The notes beneath the pieces are model-generated. The model had not been told where the DNA came from. It searched no databases and worked only from the letters and a program-made list of their open reading frames with translations. From Actinoallomurus spadix (lineage in GTDB: Bacteria > Actinomycetota > Actinomycetes > Streptosporangiales > Streptosporangiaceae), in the NCBI RefSeq assembly GCF_024055725.1, contig NZ_JAMXMX010000004.1, positions 310,001-374,000 on the forward strand: a stretch of 64,000 nucleotides of DNA, written 5' to 3'. This document shows, one piece after another, positions 44,749-53,410 of the stretch. Made by a program: the position numbers and the translations under genes. The stretch's first letter is position 1. Each line of letters begins with the position of its first letter.

Positions 44749-47352
44749 TCAGCGAAGCCGGCGGAGGTGGGGATCCCAGTGCCGGGCCGGGACGACCCGG
44801 ACCCGCGCGCCGGCGACCACGACGCCCGCGGGCCGGGCGATGACGGGGTCCAGGTCGACCTCGGCGATGTCCGGGTGGTCGTCGGCGAGCCGGGACAGGC
44901 GCAGCAGGACGTCCTCGACCGCGGCGGTGTCCACCACGGGCGCGCCGTGGTGGCCGAACAGCAGGGGCGCGCCGCGTACCGAGCGGATCAGCTCGGCGGC
45001 GTCCACGTCGGTGAGCGGGGTGAGCCGGGCGGCCCGGTCGCCGAGCACCTCCGTGGCCGCCCCGCCCAGGCCGAAGACGACCAGGGGCCCGAAGACCGGC
45101 TCCTGCACGATCCCGCACCGGAGCTCCACCTCCCCGGTGGCCGTCCGCCGCGCGCCGGCGGAGGGTTCCGGGCCGGGACCCGCCGGGGGCAGCCCGTAGG
45201 CAGCCAGGAGCTCCGGCACGTCGGCGGGCGGGAGCGGGCCGCCCTCCGGGGACTCGTCGAGGAAGCGGCGGATGATCCGGGTGACCGTGTCCTCCCGGAC
45301 GTCGGGAAGAACGGGTTCGCTCCCGGCCGGGCGTTCGAGCCACCGGCCGTGGGAGCGGGCGTGGCCGAGTGCGCGGGCCGCGTCCTCGGGGAAGGCGTAC
45401 GAGGGGACGCGGCGTCCGCCGGGCCCGTACCGTACGCGCACCGACTCGGGCTGGCCGAGGACGACCGCCGTGAACGGCTTGGCGGCTCCTCCGGCCGCGA
45501 CGGCGGCGGTCAGGTCGGAGAGGGCCGTGGGGACGACCAGGGCGAGGACGGCGTCCACCCCGTCGTCGGCGGCGACCAGGTCCAGGCAGCGCGTGAACCG
45601 TTCGGGGTCGATCGCCGCGGTCGTGTCGACCGGGCCGGCGCAGGCGGCCCCGCGCGGCAGCAGCCGCGTCAGCCTGCGGACGGTCTCCTCGCTCAGCGCC
45701 GCGGTGGTCAGGCCGACGTCGGCGCAGGCGTCGGCGGCCAGCACGCCCGCCCCTCCGGCGTTCGCGACGATCGCGACCCGGTCCCCGGCCGGTACCGGCT
45801 GGTGGGCGAGCAGGGCGGCGGTGTCGAGCAGTTCGCCGAGGCCGTGCGTCGCGGTGATTCCCGCCTGCCGGAACAGCGCCTCCTGGGTCACCGCCGAGGT
45901 CGGTCCGGCCGCGTGGGAGGTTGCCGCCCGCCGCCCGGCCGCCGACCGTCCCGCGACGACGGTGAGCAGCGGCACGCGGCGGCCGACGCGCCGGGCGGTC
46001 CGCGCGAACTTGCGCGGGTTGCCGTACGACTCGACGTGCAGGACGCCCAGCCGCGTCGCCGGGTCGGCCTCCCACCACAGCAGGAGATCGTTGCTGCTGA
46101 CGTCGTACTTGTCGCCGACCGAGGCGAAGGACGACACGCCGACGTCCAGCCGGGACAGGTGGTCCCGCAGCGCGATGCCGACGCCGCCGGACTGCGCGAC
46201 GATCCCGGCCGCGCCGGGCCGCACCGGGAGCGCGGCGAACGTCGCGTCGAGCCGTACGGCGCTGTTGGCGACGCCGTGGCTGCCGGGCCCCACCAGCCGC
46301 ATGCCGTACCGTCGGCAGGTCGCGAGCAGGGCGGGACCGTCCCCGCCCGGCGTGATCACCACGAGGGCCCGCACGCCCCGCCGCCCGCACTCCTCCGCGA
46401 CCTCGGCCAGGGACTCCGGCGGCACCGCGAGCACGGCGAGTTCCGGGGCCTCCGGCAGGGCGGCCACCGAGGGCGCGCACGGCACGCCCGCGAGCCGGGT
46501 CCCCGCCCGGGGGTCCACCACGGACACCGCGCCCGGGAAACGCCCGGAGACCAGGGTGCGCAGGATCGCCCCGCCGGCCGGTCCGGCGCCGACGACCGCG
46601 ATGGACGCCGGGCAGAGCAGGTGGCGCAGGCTGGCGACGTCCGCGGAACGCTCCCGCTCGGCGACCGCGTCGAGGTACCGCCCGTCCAGCGTCAGCGGCA
46701 TCCGCACGTCGACCACGCCGCCCGCGACGCCGCGCTCGACGGTGAGCCCCGCGGAGGCGAAGACGCGCAGCATCACGGCGTTCTGCAGCAGGGTGTCGGC
46801 GCGGAACTCACGGACGCCGCGCGCGCGGGCCAGCGACACCAGGTGTTCCAGCAGCAGCGTGCCGACGCCGCGGTGGTGCATCGCGTCCGCGACGGCGAGC
46901 GCGATCTCCGCGGCGCCGGGAACGCCGGCGGGCTCGTAGTTCGCGACGCCGATGAGGTCCTCGCCCAGCCAGGCGCCGAGGACGGCGTGGTCCGGGCCGG
47001 GCGCGCGGCACAGGCGCTCGGAGGTCTCGTCGGCGAGGCGCGGGCTGAGGCCGAAGAAGCGCAGGTAAAGGTTGTCCGGTGACATGCCGCGGTGCAGGTC
47101 CCGGACGGCGGCGAGGTCTCCGGGGCCGATCTGCCGGATCCGGACCGCCGTGCCGTCGATGAGCAGCGCGAACGCCGGCTCGTCGGGCGGTCGCCCGGGG
47201 ACGGGGACCGGTGCGGCCGCGGCGGCGTGCTCCACCGGGTGTCCGGGGACGGGGACCGGTGCGGCCGCGGCGGCGTCCTCCGGCGGGTGTCCGGGGACGC
47301 GGTCCGGTGCGGCGGCGGGGGCGTGCTCCGGCAGGCGCGCTGGTTCGACCAT
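44749..47352 (-). CDS. GNAT acetyltransferase / ADP-forming acyl-CoA ligase fusion
   Basis: 867 residues. Low-complexity N-terminus of three 16-residue repeats (8-55), GNAT domain at about 65-215 (AEIALAVADAMHHRGVGTLL is the acetyl-CoA loop), CoA-binding Rossmann domain (ASIAVVGAGPAGGAILRTLV), succinyl-CoA ligase-like flavodoxin part (GIVAQSGGVGIALRDHLSRL) and C-terminal ATP-grasp (VFGPLVVFGLGGAATEVLGD; DLDPVIARP). Proteins of this layout are Pat-type lysine acetylases or acyl-CoA synthetases; enzymatic proof is needed to choose. It follows the hydrogenase boxes in the stress island. The ATG at 47352 has only a weak RBS. Confidence 0.85.
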   Translation of the reverse strand: MVEPARLPEHAPAAAPDRVPGHPPEDAAAAAPVPVPGHPVEHAAAAAPVPVPGRPPDEPAFALLIDGTAVRIRQIGPGDLAAVRDLHRGMSPDNLYLRFFGLSPRLADETSERLCRAPGPDHAVLGAWLGEDLIGVANYEPAGVPGAAEIALAVADAMHHRGVGTLLLEHLVSLARARGVREFRADTLLQNAVMLRVFASAGLTVERGVAGGVVDVRMPLTLDGRYLDAVAERERSADVASLRHLLCPASIAVVGAGPAGGAILRTLVSGRFPGAVSVVDPRAGTRLAGVPCAPSVAALPEAPELAVLAVPPESLAEVAEECGRRGVRALVVITPGGDGPALLATCRRYGMRLVGPGSHGVANSAVRLDATFAALPVRPGAAGIVAQSGGVGIALRDHLSRLDVGVSSFASVGDKYDVSSNDLLLWWEADPATRLGVLHVESYGNPRKFARTARRVGRRVPLLTVVAGRSAAGRRAATSHAAGPTSAVTQEALFRQAGITATHGLGELLDTAALLAHQPVPAGDRVAIVANAGGAGVLAADACADVGLTTAALSEETVRRLTRLLPRGAACAGPVDTTAAIDPERFTRCLDLVAADDGVDAVLALVVPTALSDLTAAVAAGGAAKPFTAVVLGQPESVRVRYGPGGRRVPSYAFPEDAARALGHARSHGRWLERPAGSEPVLPDVREDTVTRIIRRFLDESPEGGPLPPADVPELLAAYGLPPAGPGPEPSAGARRTATGEVELRCGIVQEPVFGPLVVFGLGGAATEVLGDRAARLTPLTDVDAAELIRSVRGAPLLFGHHGAPVVDTAAVEDVLLRLSRLADDHPDIAEVDLDPVIARPAGVVVAGARVRVVPARHWDPHLRRLR
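47188..47331 (-). repeat. Three 48-bp tandem repeats inside the GNAT/ligase gene
   Basis: The repeats encode PEHAPAAAPDRVPGHP, PEDAAAAAPVPVPGHP and VEHAAAAAPVPVPGRP. Units two and three are nearly identical at DNA level. They form a flexible Pro/Ala arm before the GNAT domain and probably vary in number among strains. Confidence 0.8.
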
Positions 47353-47389
47353 GTCTCACAGCCTCGACCGGCCGGAACCTCCCCGGAAA

Positions 47390-47425
47390 GGGCTCAAGGC
47401 CATCTCTCCGGGGGACCGACGCCCC
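47390..47425 (+). promoter_or_regulatory. DosR-like boxes before the APH/AAA gene
   Basis: GGGACCGACGCCCC (47412-47425) fits the GGGACC....CCC pattern; GGGCTCAAGGCCAT (47390-47403) is a weaker second site 8 bp away. They end 36 bp before ATG 47462 and also lie upstream of the leftward GNAT/ligase gene. Confidence 0.5.
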
Positions 47426-47461
47426 TGTTCGGCCCGCGTCCTCCCGCGCGAGGCTGCGACC

Positions 47462-48949
47462 ATGGGGACCTGGGGTACGGACGTCGCCGAGACGCATTCG
47501 GGCGTCGTGTTCTTCTTCGGAGACCGCGCCTACAAACTCAAGAAGCCGGTCGACCTCGGCTTCCTGGACTTCTCCACCCGCGAGCTGCGCGAACGCGCGT
47601 GTCACCGCGAGGTCGACCTGAACCGCCGGTTCGCGCCCGACGTGTACCTGGGCGTCGCCGACGTGAGCATGCCGCCGGGGACGCCGCGCGACCACCTCGT
47701 CGTCATGCGCCGGATGCCCGCCGACCGCCGCCTGTCCGATCTCGTCCGGGCGCACGCCCCGGTCGACGACGCCCTGCGGGCGGTCGCGCGCCTGCTCGCC
47801 CGCGCCCACGCCGCCTCCCCGCACACGGCCGCGATCTCCGCCGAGGGGAGCCGGGACGCCCTGTGCGCCCGGTGGACCGCGAGCTTCGACCAGGTTCGCC
47901 CGTTTCACGGGCGCGCCATCGACGCCGACGACGCCGCGGAGGTGGAGCGCCTGACGCTGCGCTTCCTGGAGTTCCGGGAGCCGCTGTTCGACGCCCGGAT
48001 CCGCGAGGGGCGCGTGGTCGACGGGCACGGCGACCTGATGGCCGACGACATCTTCTGCCTCGACGACGGTCCCCGCGTGCTGGACTGCCTTGACTTCGAC
48101 GACCGCCTGCGGTGGCTCGACGGCCTCGACGACGCCGCGTTCCTCGCCATGGACCTGGAACGCCTCGGCTCGCCGGATCTCGCCCGGCGCTTCGTCTCCT
48201 GGTACGCCGAGTACGCCGACGACCCGGCCCCGCCGTCGCTGCGGCACCACTACGTGGCCTACCGCGCGTTCGTCCGCGCCAAGGTCGCGTGCCTCCGCTG
48301 GGACCAGGGCGACACCCGCGCGGCCGGGGACGCCGGCCGGTACACCGAGATCGCGCTGCGGCACCTGAACGCCGGCTCGGTCGGCCTGATCCTGGTCGGC
48401 GGTCTGCCCGGAACCGGCAAGAGCGCCCTCAGCGAGGCCCTCGGCGACCGCCTCGGCCACACCGTCCTGAACAGCGATCGCGTCCGTAAGGAACTCGCCG
48501 AGCTGTCCCCCGAGACGCCTGCCCGGGCCCCGTACGGCACGGGCCTCTACGACGCCTCCTGGACCCGCCGCACGTACACCGAGCTCCTCGACCGCGCCGC
48601 GCGGCTGCTCTCCTACGGCGAGTCCGTCATCGTCGACGCCTCCTGGACCTCCGCGGAGCACCGGGCCGACGCCGCCCGCCTCGCCGACCGGGCGCGCGCG
48701 GACCTGGTCCAGCTGCGCTGTGACAGCCCGCTGGCCGGCGAGCGCCTGCTCACCCGCCCGCGCGGCGTGTCCGACGCCGACCCGGAGATCGCCGCGTTCA
48801 TGGCCGAAGCGGCCGCCCCGTGGCCGGAGGCCGCCACCATCGACACGTCCGGGCCGGTCGGGGACGCCGTCGAACGCGCCCTGGCCGTGATCCGGCCGCA
48901 CGGACCCGAGCCCGCCTGGCACCGCCTCCCGCGCCTGTCCCCGGGCTGA
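47462..48949 (+). CDS. Fused APH-like kinase and AAA ATPase, Rv2004c type
   Basis: 495 residues. N-terminal aminoglycoside-phosphotransferase-like domain: FGDRAYKLKKPVDLGFLDFS (Lys of the ATP site) and catalytic loop VDGHGDLMADDIFCLDDG with His189-Gly-Asp191, then CLDFDD as metal site. C-terminal P-loop kinase (Walker A GGLPGTGKSAL at about 313-322; LNSDRVRKEL; IVDASWTS). Length and order match M. tuberculosis Rv2004c (498 residues), a DosR-regulated protein of unknown substrate. ATG 47462 is used because similarity begins there. The loop Asn is replaced by Asp (DD in place of xN). The tail of the gene is part of an 18-bp tandem repeat. Confidence 0.88.
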   Translation: MGTWGTDVAETHSGVVFFFGDRAYKLKKPVDLGFLDFSTRELRERACHREVDLNRRFAPDVYLGVADVSMPPGTPRDHLVVMRRMPADRRLSDLVRAHAPVDDALRAVARLLARAHAASPHTAAISAEGSRDALCARWTASFDQVRPFHGRAIDADDAAEVERLTLRFLEFREPLFDARIREGRVVDGHGDLMADDIFCLDDGPRVLDCLDFDDRLRWLDGLDDAAFLAMDLERLGSPDLARRFVSWYAEYADDPAPPSLRHHYVAYRAFVRAKVACLRWDQGDTRAAGDAGRYTEIALRHLNAGSVGLILVGGLPGTGKSALSEALGDRLGHTVLNSDRVRKELAELSPETPARAPYGTGLYDASWTRRTYTELLDRAARLLSYGESVIVDASWTSAEHRADAARLADRARADLVQLRCDSPLAGERLLTRPRGVSDADPEIAAFMAEAAAPWPEAATIDTSGPVGDAVERALAVIRPHGPEPAWHRLPRLSPG

Positions 48950-48978
48950 CCCGGGCCGCCGGGCTGACCCGGGCCGCC
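48943..48978 (+). repeat. 18-bp tandem repeat carrying the stop codon of the APH/AAA gene
   Basis: GGGCTGACCCGGGCCGCC occurs twice without gap (48943-48960, 48961-48978), followed by GGGCCGCC fragments. The first copy holds the TGA of the gene; the second repeats it in frame six codons later. Same pattern as at the GH15 gene. Confidence 0.8.
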
Positions 48979-49012
48979 GGGCCGCCGGGCCTGCGACGCG
49001 TCGCGGATCGCC

Positions 49013-49534
49013 TCAGTCGTCCCCGGAGCCGAAGGCCACGGCGGAGATCTGCAGGTAGACGCCCTCGGGCTCGGGAACGAACGTGACCTTGGACAGCGCC
49101 TGCTCCTGGCCCGCGGACTCCAGGACGACGGTGCCGTATCCCAGCATCCGGCCGAGGATCGACCGGTCGACCGTGAGGTCGGTGACCTTCGACAGCGGCA
49201 TCATGTCGACCCGGCGGGTGACGATCCCGTGCACGAGCATGACCCGGACCCCGGTCACCGCGAAGAACTCGTCCGACCACTCGTACACCTTGAACAGCAG
49301 GCGGCCGAGGAAGGCGAGCCACAGGCACCAGATCACCGTCAGCACGGTGCCCTGCGAGACGAGGCCGCTCAGCACCCCGGCCAGGATCAGGCCGGCGATC
49401 GCCTCCAGGACGTACCGCAGCAGCACCGCGGGATGACGCCGGATGATGACCGCGTCCTCCTCCTGAGGCAGCAGGTACCGCTGCAGGTGATGCGGTTCGA
49501 TGTTGCGCACCATGAGGAACGTGGGGAGTCGCAC
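49013..49534 (-). CDS. PH-domain (bPH2/DUF304-type) membrane protein
   Basis: 173 residues. N-terminal soluble stretch, two close membrane helices (about 38-80: LRYVLEAIAGLILAGVLSGL and TVLTVIWCLWLAFLG), then a bacterial PH-like domain (EWSDEFFAVTGVRVMLVHGI; MPLSKVTDLTVDRSILGRML; GYGTVVLESAG). Such proteins are common in actinobacteria and of unknown role, perhaps in membrane stress. GTG 49534 or ATG 49513 may start it. It lies downstream of the DUF5685 gene on the same strand (39 bp gap). Confidence 0.82.
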   Translation of the reverse strand: MRLPTFLMVRNIEPHHLQRYLLPQEEDAVIIRRHPAVLLRYVLEAIAGLILAGVLSGLVSQGTVLTVIWCLWLAFLGRLLFKVYEWSDEFFAVTGVRVMLVHGIVTRRVDMMPLSKVTDLTVDRSILGRMLGYGTVVLESAGQEQALSKVTFVPEPEGVYLQISAVAFGSGDD

Positions 49535-49573
49535 GAGCGGGACTCTACGCGGACAGGCCCCGAATGTCCCCCG

Positions 49574-50815
49574 TCAACCGCAGTCGCAGCAGCAGTCGCA
49601 GTCACAGCCGTCGCAGTCGCAGCACTCGCAACAGTTGCAGCAGTCACAGCAATCGCACCCGCCGTCGCAGGCCCGGCTGCACCAGCACCGGTCGCCACAG
49701 CCACTGTCGCGGTGGACGCTCCACGGGGGCTGCCACAGCCCGCAGGTGCAGCCGACCAGCGAACCGGCGAGGCACGCCAGGCCCCACCCGGGGCGGACGG
49801 GCGGCCGCTGCCCGGGGTGGTGCGGCCCGCCCGGCCATCCCGGAGGCGGGGGCTGCGGCCCCGGGCCGTAGGGGTGCTGCGGGCCGTACGGGTCCGGCGG
49901 GCCGTACGGGTCCGGCGGGCCGTACGGGTCCGGCGGGCCGCTGGGCCCGTACGCGGCGGGGCCGTGCGCGGCGAACGCGCGGTCGACCGAGCGGCGCACC
50001 TCACGGCCCAGCAGGGCCTTCACCAGCCGTGGGCGCTCCAGCTCCAGGTCGCCGAGGGCCAGGTGGAGGCCACGGACGGCGTCGTCGCAGTGGCGGCGCG
50101 CCTCGGCCAGGGACGTGCCGGTCGCGCGCAGCGGGTTGAACGCGCCCGAGGCCCGGTCGGCCTCGTAGTCCTCGACGGCGTCGAGGAGGTGTGCGAGGCG
50201 GCCGAAGAAGCGTCCCGCCTCGGCGAGCGTCTCCGCGTTCCGCGGCGTGCCCGCCACCACGGCGGTGTGCGCGAAGGCGGCCGCGACCGCCGTCTCCGTC
50301 GGCTCGGTCAGCTGCAGCAGGCCGAGCCCGGAGGTCGTCTCCAGGGCCGTCTGGCGGGCCACCGTGTCCCGCAGCACGCCCGGATCCAGTCCCACGGCCG
50401 TGCCGGTCCGGGCGCCCGCGGCGTCCCAGCGGCCGGCCATCCAGCCCGCGGTCGCGGCGACGAGCCGCCGGGCGTGGGCGCCGTCGCGGTCGGCGACATG
50501 GTCACGGGTCTTGCCGGCCGCGAGCAGCAACGACGTCGCGGCCGCCAGGCGGGCCCCCTCCGCGTGGGATGCGACGACGTCGGCGGTGCGCATGCCTCGC
50601 AGCGCGCACGGCCCGGCCTTGCGGTGCGGGGACCGCTCGGGGTTCTGCGCCTCCACCAGCACGGAGATCAGCAAGCCGTCGTAGTTGGTGACCAGCCGGG
50701 CCGCCTGCCCGTGCTCGTCGCGCAGCGCCAGGCACAGCCCGCACAGGTGCGCCATCCAGTCCTTGAACAGCGGCGCGCACAAGACATGACGGCAGGGCCG
50801 CACGATCCCGAACAT
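49574..50815 (-). CDS. DUF5685-like protein with extreme Cys-rich tail
   Basis: 413 residues, probably cytoplasmic. The N-terminal 300 residues (MFGIVRPCRHVLCAPLFKDW; HLCGLCLALRDEHGQAARLV; FGRLAHLLDAVEDYEADRAS) are helical, with an isoprenoid-synthase-like DxxxD pair, and fit the DUF5685 pattern, including CR/CGLC cysteines near the start. Then come PYGPPD repeats, a Pro/Gly region, and a tail with 22 Cys in about 60 residues, mainly as CC pairs spaced by Asp, Asn or Glu (CDCCDCCNCCECCDCDGC). This suggests metal binding. RBS GGGGGAG before ATG 50815. Function unknown; known relatives have shorter Cys tails, as far as recalled. Confidence 0.75.
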   Translation of the reverse strand: MFGIVRPCRHVLCAPLFKDWMAHLCGLCLALRDEHGQAARLVTNYDGLLISVLVEAQNPERSPHRKAGPCALRGMRTADVVASHAEGARLAAATSLLLAAGKTRDHVADRDGAHARRLVAATAGWMAGRWDAAGARTGTAVGLDPGVLRDTVARQTALETTSGLGLLQLTEPTETAVAAAFAHTAVVAGTPRNAETLAEAGRFFGRLAHLLDAVEDYEADRASGAFNPLRATGTSLAEARRHCDDAVRGLHLALGDLELERPRLVKALLGREVRRSVDRAFAAHGPAAYGPSGPPDPYGPPDPYGPPDPYGPQHPYGPGPQPPPPGWPGGPHHPGQRPPVRPGWGLACLAGSLVGCTCGLWQPPWSVHRDSGCGDRCWCSRACDGGCDCCDCCNCCECCDCDGCDCDCCCDCG

Positions 50816-50875
50816 CCCCGGCTCCCCCTGAGGTGATTCACGTACGGACCGGATCATCTCGCACAAACAGGCGAA

Positions 50876-51829
50876 ATGCGGGAAGAACCGCCCAGGAACG
50901 AAGATGTGTCCAACGGGCAGGTCACGGCCCTGCCCGGCGCGCTCACACACGGGGGGTGGGCGATGGGCGGCGAAGCGGAACCGGACGGGCAGGACCGGGC
51001 GGAGGAGGCGTCGCGGCCGGTCGCCCTCGAGGAGACCTTCACCCGGGTCGTCGACGAGGGGCGCCGCCGCCTGTCACGGCCCTGGCTGCCGCTGGTCGCC
51101 ACCGGACTGGTCGGCGGCGTCGACATCGTGACCGGGGTACTCGCCCTCCTGCTGGTCCAACACGCCATGGCGGCGTCCCCGCTGAGCGAACTGGTCGCCG
51201 GGCTGGCCTTCTCCGTCGGCTTCATCGCCCTCACGATGGCCGGCAGCGAGCTGTTCACCGAGGACTTCCTGATCCCCGTGATGACCATCATCGCACGCCA
51301 GGCCACCTACCGCGAGCTGGTCCGGCTCTGGTCGGTCACGCTGGCCGCCAACCTCGCCGCCGGATGGATCCTGACCTACATCGTCATCGTCGGCTACCCC
51401 CGGCTGCGCCCCACCGCGATCGAGGCGGGTTCGAGCTTCATCGAGCTCGGCACCACGTGGCGCGCCCTGGCCCTGGCCGTCCTCGCCGGGGTGGTCATGA
51501 CGCTGCTGACCTGGACGCAGCACTCCAGCACGTCACCCGGCGTGAAGCTCGTACCCGCGGTGACCACGGCCTTCCTGCTCGGCGGAGGCGGCCTGAACCA
51601 CGTGGTGGTCGGCTCTCTGCTGATCTTCGCCGGCCTGCAGACGGGTCACGCGCCGTACGGCTACGCCGACTGGGCCGGCACCGCCGCCCTGGCAGCCGCC
51701 GGCAACATGCTGGGCGGGATCCTGCTGGTCACGACCCTGCGCCTGGCCCAGGTTCCCCGCAAGCTGGCCGACCACCGCGCCGCCTCCGCCGCCGACCGCA
51801 CCGTCCGGCCAGAAGAACCCGACACCTGA
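50876..51829 (+). CDS. Formate/nitrite transporter (FNT) family protein
   Basis: 317 residues from ATG 50876; ATG 50963 with GGGGGTGGG before it is an equally good start. After a polar N-terminus of 60-70 residues come six membrane helices (VATGLVGGVDIVTGVLALLL; ALTMAGSELFTEDFLIPVMT; LWSVTLAANLAAGWILTYIV; ALAVLAGVVMTLLTW; FLLGGGGLNHVVVGSLLIFA; TAALAAAGNMLGGILLVTTL). The family moves formate, nitrite or other small anions as a pentamer. GSELFTEDFL and the N.AG/GN.LGG repeats are typical. The last codons are partly duplicated at 56971-56994 (see findings). Confidence 0.88.
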   Translation: MREEPPRNEDVSNGQVTALPGALTHGGWAMGGEAEPDGQDRAEEASRPVALEETFTRVVDEGRRRLSRPWLPLVATGLVGGVDIVTGVLALLLVQHAMAASPLSELVAGLAFSVGFIALTMAGSELFTEDFLIPVMTIIARQATYRELVRLWSVTLAANLAAGWILTYIVIVGYPRLRPTAIEAGSSFIELGTTWRALALAVLAGVVMTLLTWTQHSSTSPGVKLVPAVTTAFLLGGGGLNHVVVGSLLIFAGLQTGHAPYGYADWAGTAALAAAGNMLGGILLVTTLRLAQVPRKLADHRAASAADRTVRPEEPDT

Positions 51830-52202
51830 CCGCAGCCCGCGGCCGTCACCGACGACTCCGCCGGCGAACTCACCGGAAGCGTACGACGATCCGCCCAAGG
51901 TTCTCCGGATCGGGCTCGACGTTCTTGTCCAGCTTCCTGAGGTGCGGCTGCCGCAAGAGGGCGAGCACGCGGCTCTTCAGCTTCTGGGACCCCTTGCCCG
52001 GGATGATGATCACACGCTCGGCATTCGTCTGCGCCGCCCTGAACATCATCGAGCGCACGGCCTGATCGACGTCCCGCTGACTCTTGAAGATCGGATGCAG
52101 GTCGAGCGTGAGCGTCATGACTCTCCTTGTCCCCCGTGCCCTGGCTGTGGCCGTAACCGTCACCCATACCTACGGTCGGAGACCCGATCGGGTTCACGCC
52201 GG
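51767..52202. repeat. Direct repeat flanking the tryptophan-type cassette, left copy
   Basis: Begins in the 3-prime end of the FNT gene (GCCGACCACCGCGCCGCCTC at 51767-51786), includes a CGCAGCCCGCGGCCGTCAC block, the whole Smr gene and its upstream region through CCGATCGGGTTCACGCCGG. The right copy (56971-57404) has all of these in the same order with small changes and one insertion. Confidence 0.75.
51870..52118 (-). CDS. Small Smr-domain protein, copy 1
   Basis: 82 residues, mostly one Smr-like domain: MTLTLDLHPIFKSQRDVDQA (the DLH start typical of Smr), AERVIIIPGKGSQKLKSRVL (HGKG loop here PGKG) and ending GRIVVRFR. Smr domains bind or nick nucleic acids; the loop His is replaced by Pro, so activity is open. 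AAGGAGAG before ATG 52118. A second copy at 57076 differs in only a few residues (LDKN/LYKN, IVVRFR/IIIRFR). The two genes face the same way. Confidence 0.8.
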   Translation of the reverse strand: MTLTLDLHPIFKSQRDVDQAVRSMMFRAAQTNAERVIIIPGKGSQKLKSRVLALLRQPHLRKLDKNVEPDPENLGRIVVRFR

Positions 52203-52600
52203 GGAGGTTGCTTCACGCCGGCCGCCCTGTCGTCCGTGATTCAAGGGGATGGACCCTCCCCGCAGCCGCGGCGGTTCACCGTCGCCTCAACCTGAATGTT
52301 CATCCGATTCGGATTATCCATTCAATCGAACGTCGCCGCAAAGGAACCGGCCGATCTCGACGGCCGCCGTCCGCTGTTCACAGCTCGTCGTTCCTGGTCG
52401 CCGCCCCCTCCCAGCGAGGCCGCCGGCCTGCACCCGACCTTCATCCCGTCGGAAGCCGTACTGGTCTACGAGCCTTCCCCCCCTTTTTGGACAGGCCATT
52501 GATTTCGCTCGGCCCGACCTTTACCGTGATCCATCGTGACAGCCGCCCCAGGAGGACTATCCCGGGCGCGACCATCGCAGTGGAGTCACACGAAGGATCA
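52203..52600 (+). other. Gene-free region upstream of the TDO-like gene
   Basis: About 400 bp with lower GC than the surroundings. It includes the short dyad ATCCGATTCGGAT (52304-52316) and an AT-richer part near 52295-52340 that may hold the promoter. No convincing gene or terminator is seen. Confidence 0.5.
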
Positions 52601-53290
52601 ATGAGGAAAGCAGCCATGGCAAGGAACGCTTATTCTGACTACTTGAATCTCAGCGAGTTGCTGACCTTGCAACAGCCCCGGACGGGGATACAGGACGGCG
52701 CGGTTCGCGCGTCTGAGCACTTCTTCATTGTGGTGCACCAGTCAGCGGAATTGCTGCTCACGCAGGTCATCGACGATCTTCGGACCGTGCTCCGGGACTG
52801 TGACGCGCATCAGCCCGACCTGGCCGACGCGGAGACACGACTGCGCCGTGCCTGCGGCGTGGTGGACCTCATCTGTCGGCACGTCCAGGTACTGGAGCAT
52901 CTGCCGCGCGAGCACTTCTTGGCCTTCAGGGATCGGCTTGGCAGGGCCCGCGCGGGAGGGTCGGAGCAGTTTGCGGAGCTGTTCGCGCTGGCCGGGGCAG
53001 GTGGCGAGCGCAGTCTGCTGGCCGTGGCCATCGATCGGGCCGTACCGTGGGGTGGAGCTCAGGCGGAGCAGGTCCGGGAAGCGCTCGAATCCTTGGGGCG
53101 GGAGTTGCGGCGATGGCAACTCACCCACGTCGCGCTGGTAGAAAGAATGATCGGGGATGAGCCGGGCACGGCCGGTTCGGCCGGGGCGGCGTGGCTGCGC
53201 TCACGCATCGGGCCGCCATCCGCACATAGCTCGAATCCTTCCGCCACGCCGTCGCTGGGGGTCGCCGCCTCTCCGGAGACGGCAGCGTGA
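52601..53290 (+). CDS. Tryptophan 2,3-dioxygenase-like haem enzyme
   Basis: 229 residues (ATG 52601 after GAAGGA, or ATG 52616 after GAGGAAA), shorter than classical TDO (about 280). TDO marks are clear: DYLNLSELLTLQQPRTG, FFIVVHQSAELL with the distal His46 (His55 of Xanthomonas TDO), axial haem His176 in RRWQLTHVALVERMIG, and the substrate loop GTAGSAGAAWL. The segment that carries the carboxylate-binding Arg in TDO (QYR) reads SEQFAELF, so the Arg is replaced by Ala125. Free tryptophan is thus an unlikely substrate. Relatives such as MarE oxidise modified tryptophans. It is followed after 120 bp by an aminotransferase. Confidence 0.85.
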   Translation: MRKAAMARNAYSDYLNLSELLTLQQPRTGIQDGAVRASEHFFIVVHQSAELLLTQVIDDLRTVLRDCDAHQPDLADAETRLRRACGVVDLICRHVQVLEHLPREHFLAFRDRLGRARAGGSEQFAELFALAGAGGERSLLAVAIDRAVPWGGAQAEQVREALESLGRELRRWQLTHVALVERMIGDEPGTAGSAGAAWLRSRIGPPSAHSSNPSATPSLGVAASPETAA

Positions 53291-53410
53291 TGGACGTCGG
53301 CGTGCGATTCCGCTCAGAGAACGACGATGCGCTTCTTGCGGCCGCCGGCGCATGTGAGGACGCGTGGCATGAGCCGCCGAGCAACGGCGAATGAGCGAAG
53401 GAAGCCGATC

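Noticed and set aside
49500-49871. Plus-strand Gln/Ser-rich protein opposite the DUF5685 tail
   Set aside because: It is the antisense reading of CAG/TCG triplets that encode the Cys-rich tail; no RBS and no family.
52249-52539. Small ORFs upstream of the TDO-like gene
   Set aside because: No RBS, mutually overlapping in all frames and no coding-type third-position bias; treated as leader DNA.
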